From positions 8,035,379 through 8,099,378 of the forward strand of contig NC_134439.1 of assembly GCF_030867145.1 (NCBI RefSeq): DNA of 64,000 nt. Direction: 5' to 3'. The stretch comes from Opisthocomus hoazin. Its lineage: Eukaryota; Chordata; Aves; Opisthocomiformes; Opisthocomidae. The position numbers and the translations under genes are program-made. This document shows, piece by piece, positions 34,463 to 48,250 of the stretch. Below the pieces are notes generated by a model. The model was not told the origin of the DNA, did not search any database, and worked only from the letters and a program-made list of their open reading frames with translations. Position 1 is the first letter of the stretch, and each line of letters begins with the position of its first letter.

Positions 34463-36254
34463 GGCTCTAAATATTACAAAGGAGGTTATCTGAAAGTGAA
34501 AAAATAATCTGCCCGAAGGAAGACCCTAACTAATACAAATATTACCCAGAGATTGCGAATAATCACCTGCATGATCATCCGCACTAAGCTTTTCTGTTCC
34601 CAGAAAGCGCTCGCTTAGAACAAAAGTGAACATAAATGGATTATTAGAATGCTAGAAAAATGAAAAAGCATGGTGGGTTTTCTTCCACTTCATCTACGCC
34701 CGACCTGCAGCTCTCAACAGTTTAAAAGAAGACCATGGAAAATGTTTTTCAGATGTGATCCTTTTTGAGCCTGAGCCGTACTATTGTCCCATGTGTGCTT
34801 TTATTCTCGCCAAGCATAATTGCAATTACCCATTTCTCAGAAAGGTGTCAGATGGGAGTCTTGTCCATGTTCTTTCCTGGCTGTGCTCCTGGTCCTGTCC
34901 TCCATCTTCTTATTTCTTCCTTATGGTCATGTTTCTCAAAGGCTTCTTATTGTCCTGTTTGGAGTAGCTTTGCCATGTCCTCTGGTGGGCTTGTCCCGGG
35001 CTGGCTGCCAGACGCCCACCCACTCTTTCTCAAGCCCCCTCCTCCATAAGGCAGGGGGAGAAAAGAAGATGAAAAGACTCATGGGTCAAGACAAAGACAG
35101 GGAGATCAAATACCAGGTACCCTCAAAACAGGCTCAGCCTGGGGAAGATGCATGTCAATTATCAAAACTCAAAAACAAAATAAGATGGTGAGAAACAAAG
35201 ACAAAAAACAAGATCAAAAAAAACCCAAAAACACTTTTAGGTATTTAGGTATGTTTTTCAACCATACTTGGCAATTTCTTTGACCTCTACCCTCAGCTCC
35301 AGGTAGCGAGTTAGACACTGGTCACCTTCAGGCAATCACCATCTCCCAGGTGTGGAGGAAGGTCTCCTGAAGGCACCGCTGGGTTTGAAAGGAGACCGTG
35401 CTCCCTACACTCTCCTCCTGCCTGCACTTCCAGGCACATTCTCTCTGCATATTCATCATCTAGGCAGTGGGCACCTTCCTGCTGTCCCCAGAGACCAAGG
35501 CTTCACTTCTTCCTCACTGAAACCCGCAAGCAGTGGCACTGGGTGGTTCACCAGTGCACTGAGTGGTTTGGCCATGCCAGGGCATCTTCATCTCCTCTCC
35601 CTTCCTGGGATACAAGAGCCTTGTTTCAGGCAGAGTCTGTCTGCCAACAGACCTCACACTCTAACAGGATCTGCAGACAAATAGCGGAGGGCAGATCAGT
35701 GCCAGCAAGGGAGGAAAACTCGCCCCGTGCGAAGCTGTGCTGGCCAAAGCTGCTAGGCTGGGTGAAAGGAAGACACAGCCGCTGAGGGCATCCTCAGGGA
35801 CCCAGGTGCCAGCCAAGATGACAGGGAATTGGAAGGAGAATGTCACATTCTCAGAGAGGCTCCTTGGATTCCTCACCACGATGGACGTGTCCCGGGCCCA
35901 CCACATCAGGACCAGGCACTACAGACTGTTCTCCGGAGGCTCTGGGCGATGGGAAAGCAGGCAGCTGGGGCAAAGCACAGCTCCCCTCTAGGGGCACCCT
36001 GGCAGGAGGTGACAGGCGTTCTTGCACACTGGGATCCACACTGAGCTGAGGTGCGTGCTGAAACCAGCGCTCCTGTTTGTGTGTGAGAAAGTCGAAACAC
36101 CACCTCCCAGCCTCACGAGCAGAGCGTCTGGAAATGGCTCAGTGGGGAAGGGGAAGGAAGAAGTGAGCAGGAGAAGACATTTGCTCTGCTCTTGCATGAA
36201 GCACTCCCTCTCTGGTTCTGCCTACTCTGGTACGGAAGAGTTTTTGTCCCTCAG
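34463..36254. other. Unit 3 spacer between OR pseudogene and provirus
   Basis: As in unit 2, including its variants just before the provirus; no gene. Confidence 0.6.
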
Positions 36255-36258
36255 GCAA

Positions 36259-36930
36259 TGTAACCAAGGGGATGAAATCTGTTAACCATAAACGTAAACC
36301 ATGTTTCTAGTTATGTCCCTTGTATAGCCCCTGCCCATCTGGACGCTAGGTCCAGCAACAGAGAGTTTGGTTTCCAGGTAATTATCAATGTTAAACAATA
36401 GTAGTGAAGGAAATTTTTAATAGGAATAGCGTTACTATAGTTGCTAGTGTGTTTGTGGTTTTTATCTATTGTCTAAATTAACTGAAACAAAAGTTTCCCA
36501 CCTGAAATGTTAGCTGTCGCCTAGAGCCAGTCAAGGCGACCTAGCTACAGCGACATAGTTACAGCAACCTAGCTACGGGACAAGAGCCAGAAAAGGACTG
36601 CGCATGTGCAGAAGCTGGGGTCAACCAGCGGACACTGTGATGAAGAGGATGAGCCTTCATCTTAGGACCCCCGACGACCACCACTAGGAGGCACTGCGCA
36701 AGTGCGGGTGGGAGGAGTGTATGAAAATGGACTGATTTGACTATGAAAGAAAGGGCTTATGTAATCAGATGAATATGTATATTTTAATCTATATAAACTG
36801 CGCGGAGGGGGTATGGGGTATGCACGTTTGGTGGAATTATCCCCCGTGCATCCAGCGCTGCAATAAAGAATGCCTGCCTTTTAACACTACATTGGTGTTA
36901 CGAGGTTTTATTCCTGGATTTTCGGTGACA
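36259..36930 (+). repeat. ERV-a copy 3, 5' LTR
   Basis: 672 bp with the copy-2 type variants in the middle of U3. TATA and AATAAA are conserved. Confidence 0.93.
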
Positions 36931-36935
36931 GTTTC

Positions 36936-36953
36936 TGGCGACCCAGATGGGAC
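36936..36953 (+). other. ERV-a copy 3, primer-binding site
   Basis: Identical to copies 1 and 2; the leader follows to 37346. Confidence 0.75.
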
Positions 36954-37346
36954 CCCACTTGTGAATACCGACGGATCCGTGGGATCACGGGACCTCCAGC
37001 CGGCATCGAGGGATTCTCGAGGAGAACCTCTGATCCCCGGACCGAAGGATTCCAAGTAAGTCCCCTGGAATTTAATTAAGGCATTCTTTAGGTATAATAT
37101 ATGCCTGCTCATAAATCGTGGTGAAAACCTCGTAGAGTTGGGCTAAAAGGTACCTTTGTGAAAAGTCTCTGCTCGGTGAAAGCCGGTGGAGCGGGGCCCA
37201 AGGGGGAGGTCTTCAACAGCGGGTTGAAGTCTCCAGAATCTCAGCAGGGGGCTGGGATTCCAAAAGGGAGCTCCAACAAGGGTTGGGGTCCCCCTGATTA
37301 GTGTTTGTGATATAGTGCACAATCACTACCACTGGTCATTTGAAGG

Positions 37347-38873
37347 ATGGGCACCTTTCCGAGTAAAAGACCCATCCCAAGGGGCACGCCTTTGGGGTGT
37401 ATTTTAAAGCACTGGAAAAAACTGGGGGGGGATCCTTTAACTCGGAAACAGTTAATTGAATACTGTAATCATTGGTGGCCGTTATATATTCTGGATGATG
37501 GGGAGAAGTGGCCGGAGGACGGGACACTGCGTTATAATACCATTTTACAATTGACGTTGTTTTGTAAAAGGGAAGGTAAATAGGAAGAAATGACATACGT
37601 AGATTTGTTTTTCTCGCTGAGAAATCATCCGGAATGGCAAAGGCAGTGTGGGATACATTCGCATAGTTCTGTGGTAATGGCTTTGGGAAAGGGAAAATGT
37701 AAGAAAGGTTCAAAGAAATGTTGCGCCGCTTGTGGTGTCGGAAAAGAATGTTTGAAGTTTGAGTCTGAGGAGGATGATGTCGAACTAATGGTGGCACCGC
37801 GTCGGAAATGGGGGGATAATTATGAAAAGGGATCCGAGATCAGTAACCCTTCCACCTCCCCTCTGGGGGAGGGTGCGGGAGGATTTAGCCCGGTTTCGGG
37901 AAGAACGCGGGGAAGGACAGGGGGGGCAGCGGAGCCAGCTCCCCTCCAAGCCCCACTCCGAGAAGCAGTAGGAAATACTGGTCTGGTGACAGTAAAGGTT
38001 CCGTTTTCAATAACTGATTTAAGGTCTTGGAAGGAGATAGCGGGCACTTATCGAGAGGACCCTGAAAGAGTAGCAAAGGTCTTTGAGACAATAATTAGGA
38101 CCCAGGATCCTGATTGGAATGATTTGCAGGTAATTTTAGATACTTTGCTTGATGGCACGGAGAAAAGGATGGTACTGAATACTGCTAAGAAACAGGTAGA
38201 GGGAGCTCACGCTCATGGAGATTTGCAGGGAACGGTAGATCAGAACTTTCCCTCTTCAGATCCCGACTGGGACCCGAATCAGCCGGGACCCAGAGGAATG
38301 TTGACCAGATATCAGAGGTGGATTTTGTTCGGTGTTAAACATGCAATGCCAAAGGCGATAAATTGGTCAAAAATTTATGAAATAAGGCAGGAACTAAATG
38401 AGTCTCCTTCAGCTTTTATGGAGAGACTGAAGGAAACTGCCCGAAAGTATACTAATTTGGACCCAGAACAACCAGACGAAGCAATACAATTGGCCTCCAT
38501 ATTCATGGGTCAATCGGCTCCCGATATTAGGAAAAAGCTCCAAAAATTGGCAGGACCTGAATCTAGAGATTTGGGGAAAATGCTCGAAGTAGCATGGATT
38601 GTGTATAATAATAGAGAAAAAGAGAAGGAAGTAAAACAAGCTCGGAGAGATGGAAAGTTATTGGCGGCTCTAACTGGGAATAATAGAAGAGGCAGAGGAA
38701 GAGGAAGAGGGATGAATGTTGGAGAAAGAGAGAGGATAAATCTTCGATTAGCACCGGACCAATGTGCTATTTGTAAGGAACGTGGGCACTGGAAAAGACA
38801 ATGTCCTAAGGCCGAGGAATTAGATCCGACTCTTCACGCGATTAAATTGATGACTTTAGATGAGGAATCATGA
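37347..38873 (+). pseudogene. gag: ERV-a copy 3 gag, interrupted by TAG
   Basis: TAG at 37581-37583 in matrix; remainder open from 37590. Zinc knuckle at 38763-38804. Ends TGA 38871-38873 in frame with protease. No residue difference from the other copies was seen. Confidence 0.92.
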
Positions 38874-41800
38874 AGAGGACCGGGGGAGTCAACCCTAGCT
38901 GAACCCCTGGTTACACTAAAGCTAGGGAATGAAGAAATAGAATTTTTAGTAGATACGGGAGCCACTTATTCGGTATTAAACACATGTAAAGGAAAATGTA
39001 GTCATCAGTCGGTAGATGTCGTTGGTGCGACAGGACAAAAGGAAAATCGGCCTTTTCTAGAACCATTAAAATTTAAATTGGGAAAACAGTGGGTAACACA
39101 CCAGTTTTTATATATGCCTGAATGCCCTTTGCCTTTGTTAGGGCGAGATTTGTTAAATAAATTAGAAGCACAAATAACTTTTAAAAATGGGGAAATTGAA
39201 TTATTGATACCTGAATCAAAAGCCATAGAGGCAAAAGTATTTATGTTACAGGATTCTTTTAAAGAAGAACGAATTCCAGAAGAGGTGGAAAATGCTGTGA
39301 CCCCCTTGGTTTGGGCAAGTGAGATTCCAGGACGATCTAAACTGGCAGAACCGGTAAAAGTGACCTTAAAACCCGGATCCAAACCGGTAAGACAAAAACA
39401 GTATCCTATTAAGTGGGAAGCACGAAAAGGATTAGAGGGGTTAATCATGAAATTTTTGGAATATGGGCTTTTAGTAGAATGCGAGTCAGAATACAACACA
39501 CCTATATTACCGGTAAAGAAACCTGGGGGACGGGAATATCGATTAGTCCAGGATCTAAGAGCTATAAATCAAATAGTTCAAGATATACACCCAGTAGTGG
39601 CCAATCCCTATACTTTATTGACATCCCTGAAAGAGGAATATAAATGGTTTACTGTACTAGATTTAAAGGATGCCTTCTTTTGCATACCTCTGGATGCACA
39701 AAGTCAAAGCATATTTGCTTTTGAATGGGAAAGCCCTGCAACAGGACGAAAGATGCAACTGACATGGACTGTACTTCCACAAGGATTTAAAAATAGCCCC
39801 ACAATATTTGGAAACCAGTTGGCAAAGGAATTAGAATTATGGAAAAGACAAAACCAGGAAAAGGGGACATTGTTACAATATGTGGATGATATTCTAATAG
39901 CAGCAGAAAGCAAAGAAAAATGTTTTGAAATTACTATCAGTTTGTTAAATTTCCTGGGCCAAGGAGGATATAGAGTCTCCAGAAATAAGGCCCAGATAGG
40001 AAGAGAAGCAGTGATTTATCTGGGATTTGAAATATCTCAAGGGCAAAGGCAATTAAGCAACGAAAGAAAGGAAGCCATTTGCCAAACCCCAGAACCTAAC
40101 AGTCCAAAGGAGCTGAGAACCTTTTTGGGAATGATTGGATGGTGTCGGCTTTGGATTCCAAACTATGGACTATATGTGAAGCCACTTTACAACGCTTTAA
40201 GAGAATCCAAAGACTTGTATTTGACATGGACACCTGAATGCCAAAAATCATTTAAAGAACTTAAAAAAGCATTGATGATGGTCCCTGCTTTGGGTTTACC
40301 TAATTTAACCAAACCTTTTGAACTGTTTGTCCATGAGAGGCAGCATCTGGCTCTTGGAGTGCTGGCACAACGTCTGGGATCCTGGAAGAGACCAGTAGGA
40401 TACTTCTCTAAACAACTTGACAGCGTGAGTAAAGGATGGCCGAGATGTTTGCGTGCTGTGGCAGCGACAGTATTGCTGATTCAAGAAGCTCGAAAATTGA
40501 CTATGGGCCAAAAGATAGTGGTGTATGTACCACACATGGTGGTAACTGTTCTAGAACAAAAGGGGGGTCATTGGCTGTCCCCCAGCAGAATGCTAAAATA
40601 TCAAGTTGTCTTGCTGGAGCAAGATGATGTGGAATTAAAAACCACAACCATTGTAAATCCAGCAATGTTTCTATCGACGGAGAATCCGACAGAAAATCTA
40701 GAACATGACTGCCTGCTAACTGTTGAACAAGTCTATTCTAGCAGACCGGACCTGAGGGATGAGCCTCTGGAGAATCCTGATCTGGAGTTGTTCACGGATG
40801 GAAGCAGCTTTGTGAAAGGAGGAAGACGAATGGCCGGATATGCTGTTGTCACCACGACCGAGGTATTGGAGTCAGGAACGCTACCTGCAAATACCTCGGC
40901 ACAGAAAGCAGAACTGGTGGCATTGAGGCAAGCCTTGCGAATGGCCGAAGGAAAAAGAGTAAATATATGGACTGATTCTAAATATGCATTTGGTGTAATT
41001 CATGCTCATGGAGCCATCTGAAAAAAAAGAGGACTGCTCTCAGCCCAAGGTTCATCGATAAAACATAAAGAAGAAATCCTTCAGCTCCTCGAAGAAGCGC
41101 AGAAACCAAAGGAAGTGGCAGTGATGCACTGCAAGGCTCATCAATTTGGTCGAACAGCTGTAAACATAGGTAATCGATTGGCAGACAAAACAGCAAAGGA
41201 GGCTGCTGAACAAGGTATCTTTGCACTAGTACCAGTAAAACAAATAAAAATCCCAAATCTAAAGCCAAAATACAGCAAATTGGATGAACAATTAGCAGAA
41301 CAATTGAAAGCATCACAAAATACAGAAGGGTGGTGGGTAACGCCAGAAAAACAGGTAATTGTAACCCCGCAAGTTATGTTAGAACTTGCAAAAGAAAAAC
41401 ATACACAGACACATTGGGGCGTAGATGCTATGCTCTCAAGTCTAAAATCATCTGTGGTGTGTGTAGGAATGACAAGAGTAGTTAAATCCATAATAACTAA
41501 GTGTCCAATTTGTCTCAAAAATAATCCTTTAAATCGGAAAAGGGCACCCCTAGGGGTAACAAAACAGGGTAACACTCCAGGAGATTACTGGCAAGTTGAT
41601 TTTTCTGAACTCCCCAGGCAGAATGGGTTCAGGTATCTATTAGTATTAATTGATACTTTTTCTGGATGGCCGGAAGCCTTTCCTTGTCGCACCAACAAAG
41701 CGAGAGAAGTAGTTAAAATATTGTTAAAAGAAATAATACCAAGGTTTGGGGTACCAATTGGCATGTCTTCCGATAGGGGACCACATTTTGTAGCAGAAAT

Positions 41801-42407
41801 AGTTCAACAAGTAAGTAAAATTTTAGGGATAAATTGAGATTTACATACCCCCTGGAGGCCACAATCAAGTGGAAGAATTGAAAGAATGAATCAGACATTA
41901 AAGTGACAAATAAGTAAAATTTGTCAAGAGGTGTCTTTAAAATGGCCACAAGCTTTACCATTAGCACTTCTGAGAATCAGAGTTCAACCTAGATCTAAAG
42001 ATGGTGTAAGTCCATACGAAATTCTGTATGGCAAACCTTATCAGACTCCTTTGATCCCAGGGGATATGAAAATAACAGGGGAAACAGATTTAAAATTATA
42101 TTTGATTTCTTTAGGAAGAACACTTGAAGCACTCCGAAAGTACGTTGTACTGACCAGATCACTTGCTTTGGATACACCTGTGCATCAGTATCAACCAGGT
42201 GATTTCGTGTACATAAAGACTTGGAACTCTGAACCACTGCAGGAGAAGTGGAAAGGACCTTTTCAGGTACTGTTAACAACTTACACTGCGACCAAAGTAG
42301 AAGGAGTAGAACCGTAAATACACTACACTCGAGTGAAGAGAGCCCCTTCGTGGAAAGTCGTCAATAGAGATCCAAAAACTGCAAAACTGATTTTAAAATA
42401 TATCTAA
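38874..42407 (+). pseudogene. pol: ERV-a copy 3 pro-pol, four stops
   Basis: Same domains as in copies 1 and 2. Stops at 41019-41021, 41835-41837, 41904-41906 and 42315-42317. Confidence 0.93.
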
Positions 42408-42428
42408 AAGAGTAGCTATTGCTGTAAA

Positions 42429-44126
42429 ATGCGGGGAGACTGTATCTCGATCTGGGAACTGATGATAATGGGAGCACTGTTCAGTATATTAAAAGTAAAA
42501 ACAGAAAACATCGATTCACTGCCAATAAAAGCGGAACAATTAATATACCTCCCAAGGAGGACTCCGGAAGAAAATTTGATGATTGGGCTTATAAAAGAAT
42601 TTGCAAACTTACAAAACGTGACCCAAATAACTGCATGTCTTCCAATCCCAAGGGCTGTAGGAGAATCAGTTCCGTGGGGAATCTTAACAACAAATCTAAG
42701 TAACAAAGAACCCAAAAATGACGGTACTCATTGTGAACAAGTTCCCATTGTTGAGTGGCAAGAACGAATAGATCATGTTAGAAAACAATGGAAAACCCCT
42801 GGAAGTAGAGCAAATTGTGAGAAGTTACTAAATTATGTTTTTGTCCAAATAGTTTTTCCCAATATAGGTTGGTGTGTTTATGATGAACCCGTTAAGAAAA
42901 ATGTTACTCGAACAATCATGAAATGGGAATGCAAAGAGTCCAACAAAACTAAACAAGAAATAACTTTGTGGGATTCAGTATGGTCAATGGCCATCACATC
43001 TCAGTTCCAGTATATGGCCAGTGCTCCCTGGTGTTTCACCTGGGATGGAATGATTTTTGCCGCTTTCCCATCGGTCAATGACAAAGGAAGTACTTCCCGG
43101 GAAAAAGAAATTGTAGTACCCTGGTGGAATTGTACAAAAATATATAATTGCAGTACAGTTAGTAAAGCAATCCAAAGTGTTCCACCTTTGGCAGCTGCCT
43201 TGAAATATGGATGCCAGTGTAGGGGACTTAAAAATGATTTACAGTTGACTGATACCTATAAGCCAAAAAGAGGAACATTCTTTAGTTGTAGAAAATCAAC
43301 AATTCAAAGTCCAGGACACTTAGTTTGGGCAATGAGTGATGGAACCTGGTCCACTCACCTACCAGTTGATGGTAAGGTAAAACAAATTACTTTAAGAATG
43401 CCAACATTATGTCCAATTTGGAAAAAGACTCCCTTTAAGGGGAACTCCGAAAATTTAAAATTAATACGAATAAAAAGATCAAAAGTTAAAGAAGATGAAA
43501 ACTGGAATGAGCCTTCAACAGGAGTAAAAATTGGATGAGCCTTAGAATCTTTATTGACTCCCTTATCGACTTATAGGAATAAGGCCTGGTTATATAAACT
43601 AACTGGTCAAGTAGAAAAATTAACAAATGTAACAAGAAAAGGATTCAGACAGTTAAACCTACAGTTGCAAGCAACCCCAAGAATGACTCTCCAAAATAGA
43701 ATGGCCTTAGACATGCTTCTGTTAAAAGAACATGGAGTATGTGAGTACCTAAAAGATAGAATAGATCATTGCTGTCTGCATATCCCCAACGTCACTCAGG
43801 ATGTTGAACATGACTTAAACTTACTAAAACAAATAGAAAAAGACACTCAGGAAATTCAACAGGACATGCAAGAAAATTGGCTTAATAAAATTTTTAACGG
43901 ATTAGGGTGGAATATTAGCTCTTGGGTCAAATCTTTAATCGGTACCGGACTGCTTTTATTGGTAGTGGTTGTAGTAATAATGCTCATATACTATTGCCTA
44001 AAAAGAGAACTCACCAACAGAACTGCTTTTAATCGGAAAATTATTCAAGCTGTTACTAGAAGACAAAACCCTGGTGAATCGGCTGCTACGCCTCCACCAC
44101 CCTGTAGCGAAATAAATGAATTATAA
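42429..44126 (+). pseudogene. env: ERV-a copy 3 env, interrupted by TGA
   Basis: TGA at 43536-43538 between the surface and transmembrane parts; otherwise as copy 2. Confidence 0.9.
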
Positions 44127-44228
44127 AACGAATATAACAATCAATAATTATCTAACCATTGTAATTGAAATAAAGTTTGATATAGAATAGAATGGAAGTA
44201 TTGAAAAGATAATTATTTCAAAACTTCC

Positions 44229-44240
44229 AAAGGGGGGAAA
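44229..44240 (+). other. ERV-a copy 3, polypurine tract
   Basis: AAAGGGGGGAAA directly before the 3' LTR. Confidence 0.9.
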
Positions 44241-44912
44241 TGTAACCAAGGGGATGAAATCTGTTAACCATAAACATAAACCATGTTTCTAGTTATGTCC
44301 CTTGTATAGCCCCTGCCCATCTGGACGCTAGGTCCAGCAACAGAGAGTTTGGTTTCCAGGTAATTATCAATGTTAAACAATAGTAGTGAAGGAAATTTTT
44401 AATAGGAATAGCGTTACTATAGTTGCAGGTGTGTTTGTGGTTTTTATCTATTGTCTAAATTAACTGAAACAAAAGTTTCCCACCTGAAATGTTAGCGGTC
44501 GCCTAGAGCCAGTCAAGGCGACCTAGCTACAGCGACATAGTTACAGCGACCTAGCTACGGGACAAGAGCCAGAAAAGGACTGTGCATGTGCAGAAGCTGG
44601 GGTCAACCAGCGGACACTGTGATGAAGAGGATGAGCCTTCATCTTAGGACCCCCGACGACCACCACTAGGAGGCACTGCGCAAGTGCGGGTGGGAGGAGT
44701 GTATGAAAATGGACTGATTTGACTATGAAAGAAAGGGCTTATGTAATCAGATGAATATGTATATATTAATCTATATAAACTGCGCGGAGGGGGTATGGGG
44801 TATGCACGTTTGGTGGAATTATCCCCCGTGCATCCAGCGCTGCAATAAAGAATGCCTGCCTTTTAACACTACATTGGTGTTAGGAGGTTTTATTCCCGGA
44901 TTTTCGGTGACA
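44241..44912 (+). repeat. ERV-a copy 3, 3' LTR
   Basis: 672 bp. As copy 2 except GTTGCAGGTG, where the others have GTTGCTGGTG. Confidence 0.93.
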
Positions 44913-44916
44913 GCAA

Positions 44917-47840
44917 GAGCCCACTGAACCTCTTCATGGAGGACATCCGGGGGTGATCCTGCAGGCGGTCATGTGGAAGAATCAACCCCTGAGCTCTCCA
45001 CACACGCAATGTGCATGCAGCTTTCCAGCTGTCAGCGCAGACAAGGAAGCAGACAAGATGTGAGCATGTTAACCGAGCGGGTTAATGCAGAACCTCTACC
45101 TGCCTGCACCCCTCCATCCCCCTCATCCCTCTTCCATCTCTCTCAGGCACAGGACATCTCTGTTCTTCACACGCTTCAATCTCTTTGCCTCCTGCTGATG
45201 CTCTCTCTTTTGTCTCTGCTTCTCACACACTCCAATTTGATACAGACTGTGCACAAAGGGACAAGCTCATTCCTAGAAAAGCAGTGAAGAGCTGTTTTCT
45301 GTCAGGAAACTGGGACGTGTGGATTCCTCCCATCAAGGCTGTGGTGATTCCCCTGAGGTGGAGGAGAGACAGCAAAAGCAAAGCCAGAGCTTGGAACATT
45401 GGTGGGAATCCGGCTGAACAGGACTTCCCCAGGCTCTAGCTGATGGGTCTTTTTCACAGGCTGAGCATTTGGCTGATGTCCAGGTGCACGCCTAGGAAGA
45501 GATTTTCCTTCCTCGGGCTGTTTTGGCTACGACATAAAGCCACAAGAGCAGTCAAGTCTCACAACAAGGGATCCCTTCTGCAACAGTGCGCTGCAGAGGA
45601 GGCTGAGGGAAGAATACGAGCATGACAAGCCAGTCGCATACATCTTTTGAACACTCTTTGCCCTGCTGCTCTTAGCTTCAGCTCAGGGGGTTGGATGGAG
45701 CCTTGTGGTGTTCTGGTGGCATCCCTCAATAGCTCTCCCACAAGTCCAGGCCCTGCGTGAATGTCACGGTTTCATTGGGCTACTTTGCTCCTTGCTCAAG
45801 ACCCTGGATCTGATCTCAGACACAAAAGTCACACCAGCATGCTGTTAATGACAGTTGTCTTTGCTGCACAGGCTGCGGAGCCAGAGACCCAGCCTCACCA
45901 CAACCGCAACACGCTACTGCTGGACAAGCTGAGGTCTATAAACAAAGAGTGCTGGGGAGGGAAGCACTCCACAGGGAACACTCACCCACACACCCCCTCT
46001 TTCTGTGTTGTGCTACTTGCAGTGGGTAACCATGTGGCCTCAGCAGACAAGCAGCTTATGCCGTCCTGCAGCTTGGCTTCCCGCACACGGAAAAGCATCT
46101 GGGAGTTCTCCACAGACAGCACAGAGGAGAACCTCTCTGAGTTTACCCAAGGTTTCCATTTACCCATGCACAGCAGCAACGCAGAGGCCTGCGTCAGCAC
46201 CTCCTCTTGCTCCAATCCTGGCTAGCCTCAAAGACGCATCTCACCAAAGGCTGCAAGTCCCACCAGGACTGCCAGAAAATGCAGGACTGCGTCATGCTTT
46301 CCCTTTCACACGTTGCCCACAGACTTCCGAGAAAGAGGGTGTTGGTGCTTGCAGGTTCCTATCTTCTCCTTCCTCTGCCACCTGAAAACAGCCTCCCAAC
46401 ATACCTGTGGGGAGTGGAGAAAATCTCTTCAGCTGCTGCTCCAACAGACCTCCTCACATCCCCAAGCTGCTGACCCAGGGAGGCTCTCTAGAGAGATGAC
46501 AGACTGGCGCTCGTCCCAAGGAGAGGAATCAAGTTGCAGTCTTTGCTACACCACAGTTTCCATAGGGCCAGGGCCAGGTTTTTCAGCACTTGAAGATTCT
46601 TCCTTGAGCAGTGCGGCAGCAGCTGGGCTTTTAACAGCCCCCAAAGTCAGAAGGTGTTTGAGCATCCCCTCAGGCAGACACACCTGCTGGAGAAGTGCTG
46701 CCTCCAAACTCACCGTCACACGGTCAAAGGGGTCTTGGCCACCTCAAAATTTAGGTAGTAGGCAAAGGAACAGATCATGCAGTCCACTGTCAGGCAACAG
46801 AAGGCTGCCAGGAACCTTCCAGCATCTTGCGTCTCATGGTGATCTCAGTGACCCCAACCTTTCCGCGTTTAGGAAGGGGTTCGTGATCATTTTCTCTGGC
46901 CGTATGGTACCCAGCTGGACACGAGGTCTGCGTCCTGAGAGTGGAAAAGGCCCCCTTCAAGACCACTCCTGTTCACCTCTGCTATAGGTACAGTCTGAAC
47001 TGATAGAGGACCAGGCAGGGACAAAAGATCCCCAGGGTCTGGCTGGACCCAGGACTCTCTTCCCAAAGGCCTCTTTCCAGCTGTGACAAAGCTCTGCTCT
47101 TCAACACGTCATCTCTGCTTGGCAAATTTCATAGTGATTGACTCCTGCGGTATGAACTTGACTTCCTCTGAGCCTCCCCATAGTGTCTTTACAGCAAGTG
47201 TCTGCTTCAGGCACTCGTTCAGTCTCCAGGACCTCACATCATCCACACTGAAAGAATAGGACTCATATACCCTGGCAAAAAAAAACAGGCCCCAGACATG
47301 CTCCTGGCGACCTGCAGGGCTTGCACAGGGAGAGAATGCGGCAAATGAGCCCAGCAAAATGTTCCCAACAGCATTGTTAGTGTTGCAGTAGGGTCCAACA
47401 CTCCCAGCAGAAGCCCACCTGCGTGCAGCAATGAGCAACCATCAGAGAGAGGTGGGAGGAGCAAGAGAAAAGGGTGTGGCATGTCATCTTACCCGGGAGT
47501 CCTTAGGCATGTGGACGAGAAGCAGGAGAGCGGTGCCTAGTTCCTGACAACTTTGCCACAAACAAGCTCACAGGAATGACCCAGGTGCACATCACCTGCC
47601 ACCACGGGGTGCCACCAGCACTTGAGCTGAGTCTTCTGCCTGCGATGACGTCTTTCTGCCCCAGAAAGCAAAGGGACTCTCATTCTGGAAATTACAGAAG
47701 CCTTCCTATGGGGAAGCACGTGGCATCAGCCAGGAAATGAAAAGGCAGCAGTGCAGGAAACCAGGACACAGCCCATGCCATTAGCTGAGATGCTTTGCGT
47801 TTGACGTGAACTTGTCAGAAAATTATTACTTCCCCAAAGG
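44917..47840. other. Unit 3 distal spacer, upstream of keratin copy 4
   Basis: No gene recognised. From about 46280 to 47700 it carries many bases typical of units 4/5 instead of units 1/2 (for example AAAATGCAGGACTGCGTC, GTTCCCAACAGC and CCAGAAAGCAAAGG), so it is a mosaic. Confidence 0.55.
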
Positions 47841-47850
47841 CTGCCTCTGG

Positions 47851-47879
47851 GCCTGAGGCAGTGCAGGACTACTATAAAA
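47851..47879 (+). promoter_or_regulatory. Keratin copy 4 proximal promoter: AP-2-like site and TATA box
   Basis: GCCTGAGGC at 47851-47859 and TATAAAA at 47873-47879. Confidence 0.75.
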
Positions 47880-47902
47880 GGCAGCCCAACTCTCGGCTCT
47901 CT

Positions 47903-48250
47903 CATCCGCTTCTCTCGCCTCCTTCTCATAGGGAATCAGGTGAGTGTGAAGCGTCTTCTCCTCCTGCTCCAAGATCAGGTCTTTCCCCAATGTCTGTCTC
48001 AGCTGACAGGGGCTGTCCCAGCACCAGGCCGGGAGCTGTGTCTCATGGTAGAGGGAAGGGCAGAGAACGTCTTCCACTGGGAGAGCCTGGCACTTAGCTG
48101 AAGTGACTCTTCGGCTTTCAGCTGGACAGCCTATGCTGGGCAAGTAGGGGCCTTGGCTTCCCCGTGGTCAGGTGCAGTGCTGTTGCTCATGTGTCCCTGT
48201 TTTCTGCTTCCCCCTGCCCTCTCTCGCAGGTGCTCCTCCAGGCCAGAGAC
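47903..48250 (+). other. Keratin copy 4 non-coding exon 1, intron 1 and 5' UTR
   Basis: Donor at 47939/47940, acceptor CAG ending at 48229 (290-bp intron). Confidence 0.85.

Larger units (their letters stand above)
36259..44912 (+). mobile_element. ERV-a copy 3: provirus at the same site as copies 1 and 2
   Basis: 8654 bp, flanked by GCAA at 36255-36258 and 44913-44916. All features recur at +31999 from copy 1. It is closer to copy 2 than to copy 1 (same env Val, same 5' LTR variants except the copy-2-only base at 20275). All six premature stops are shared. Confidence 0.95.

Noticed and set aside
4260-44912. Three independent insertions of ERV-a
   Set aside because: Identical site, duplication and stop codons, with matching host flanks, show a single insertion later duplicated.
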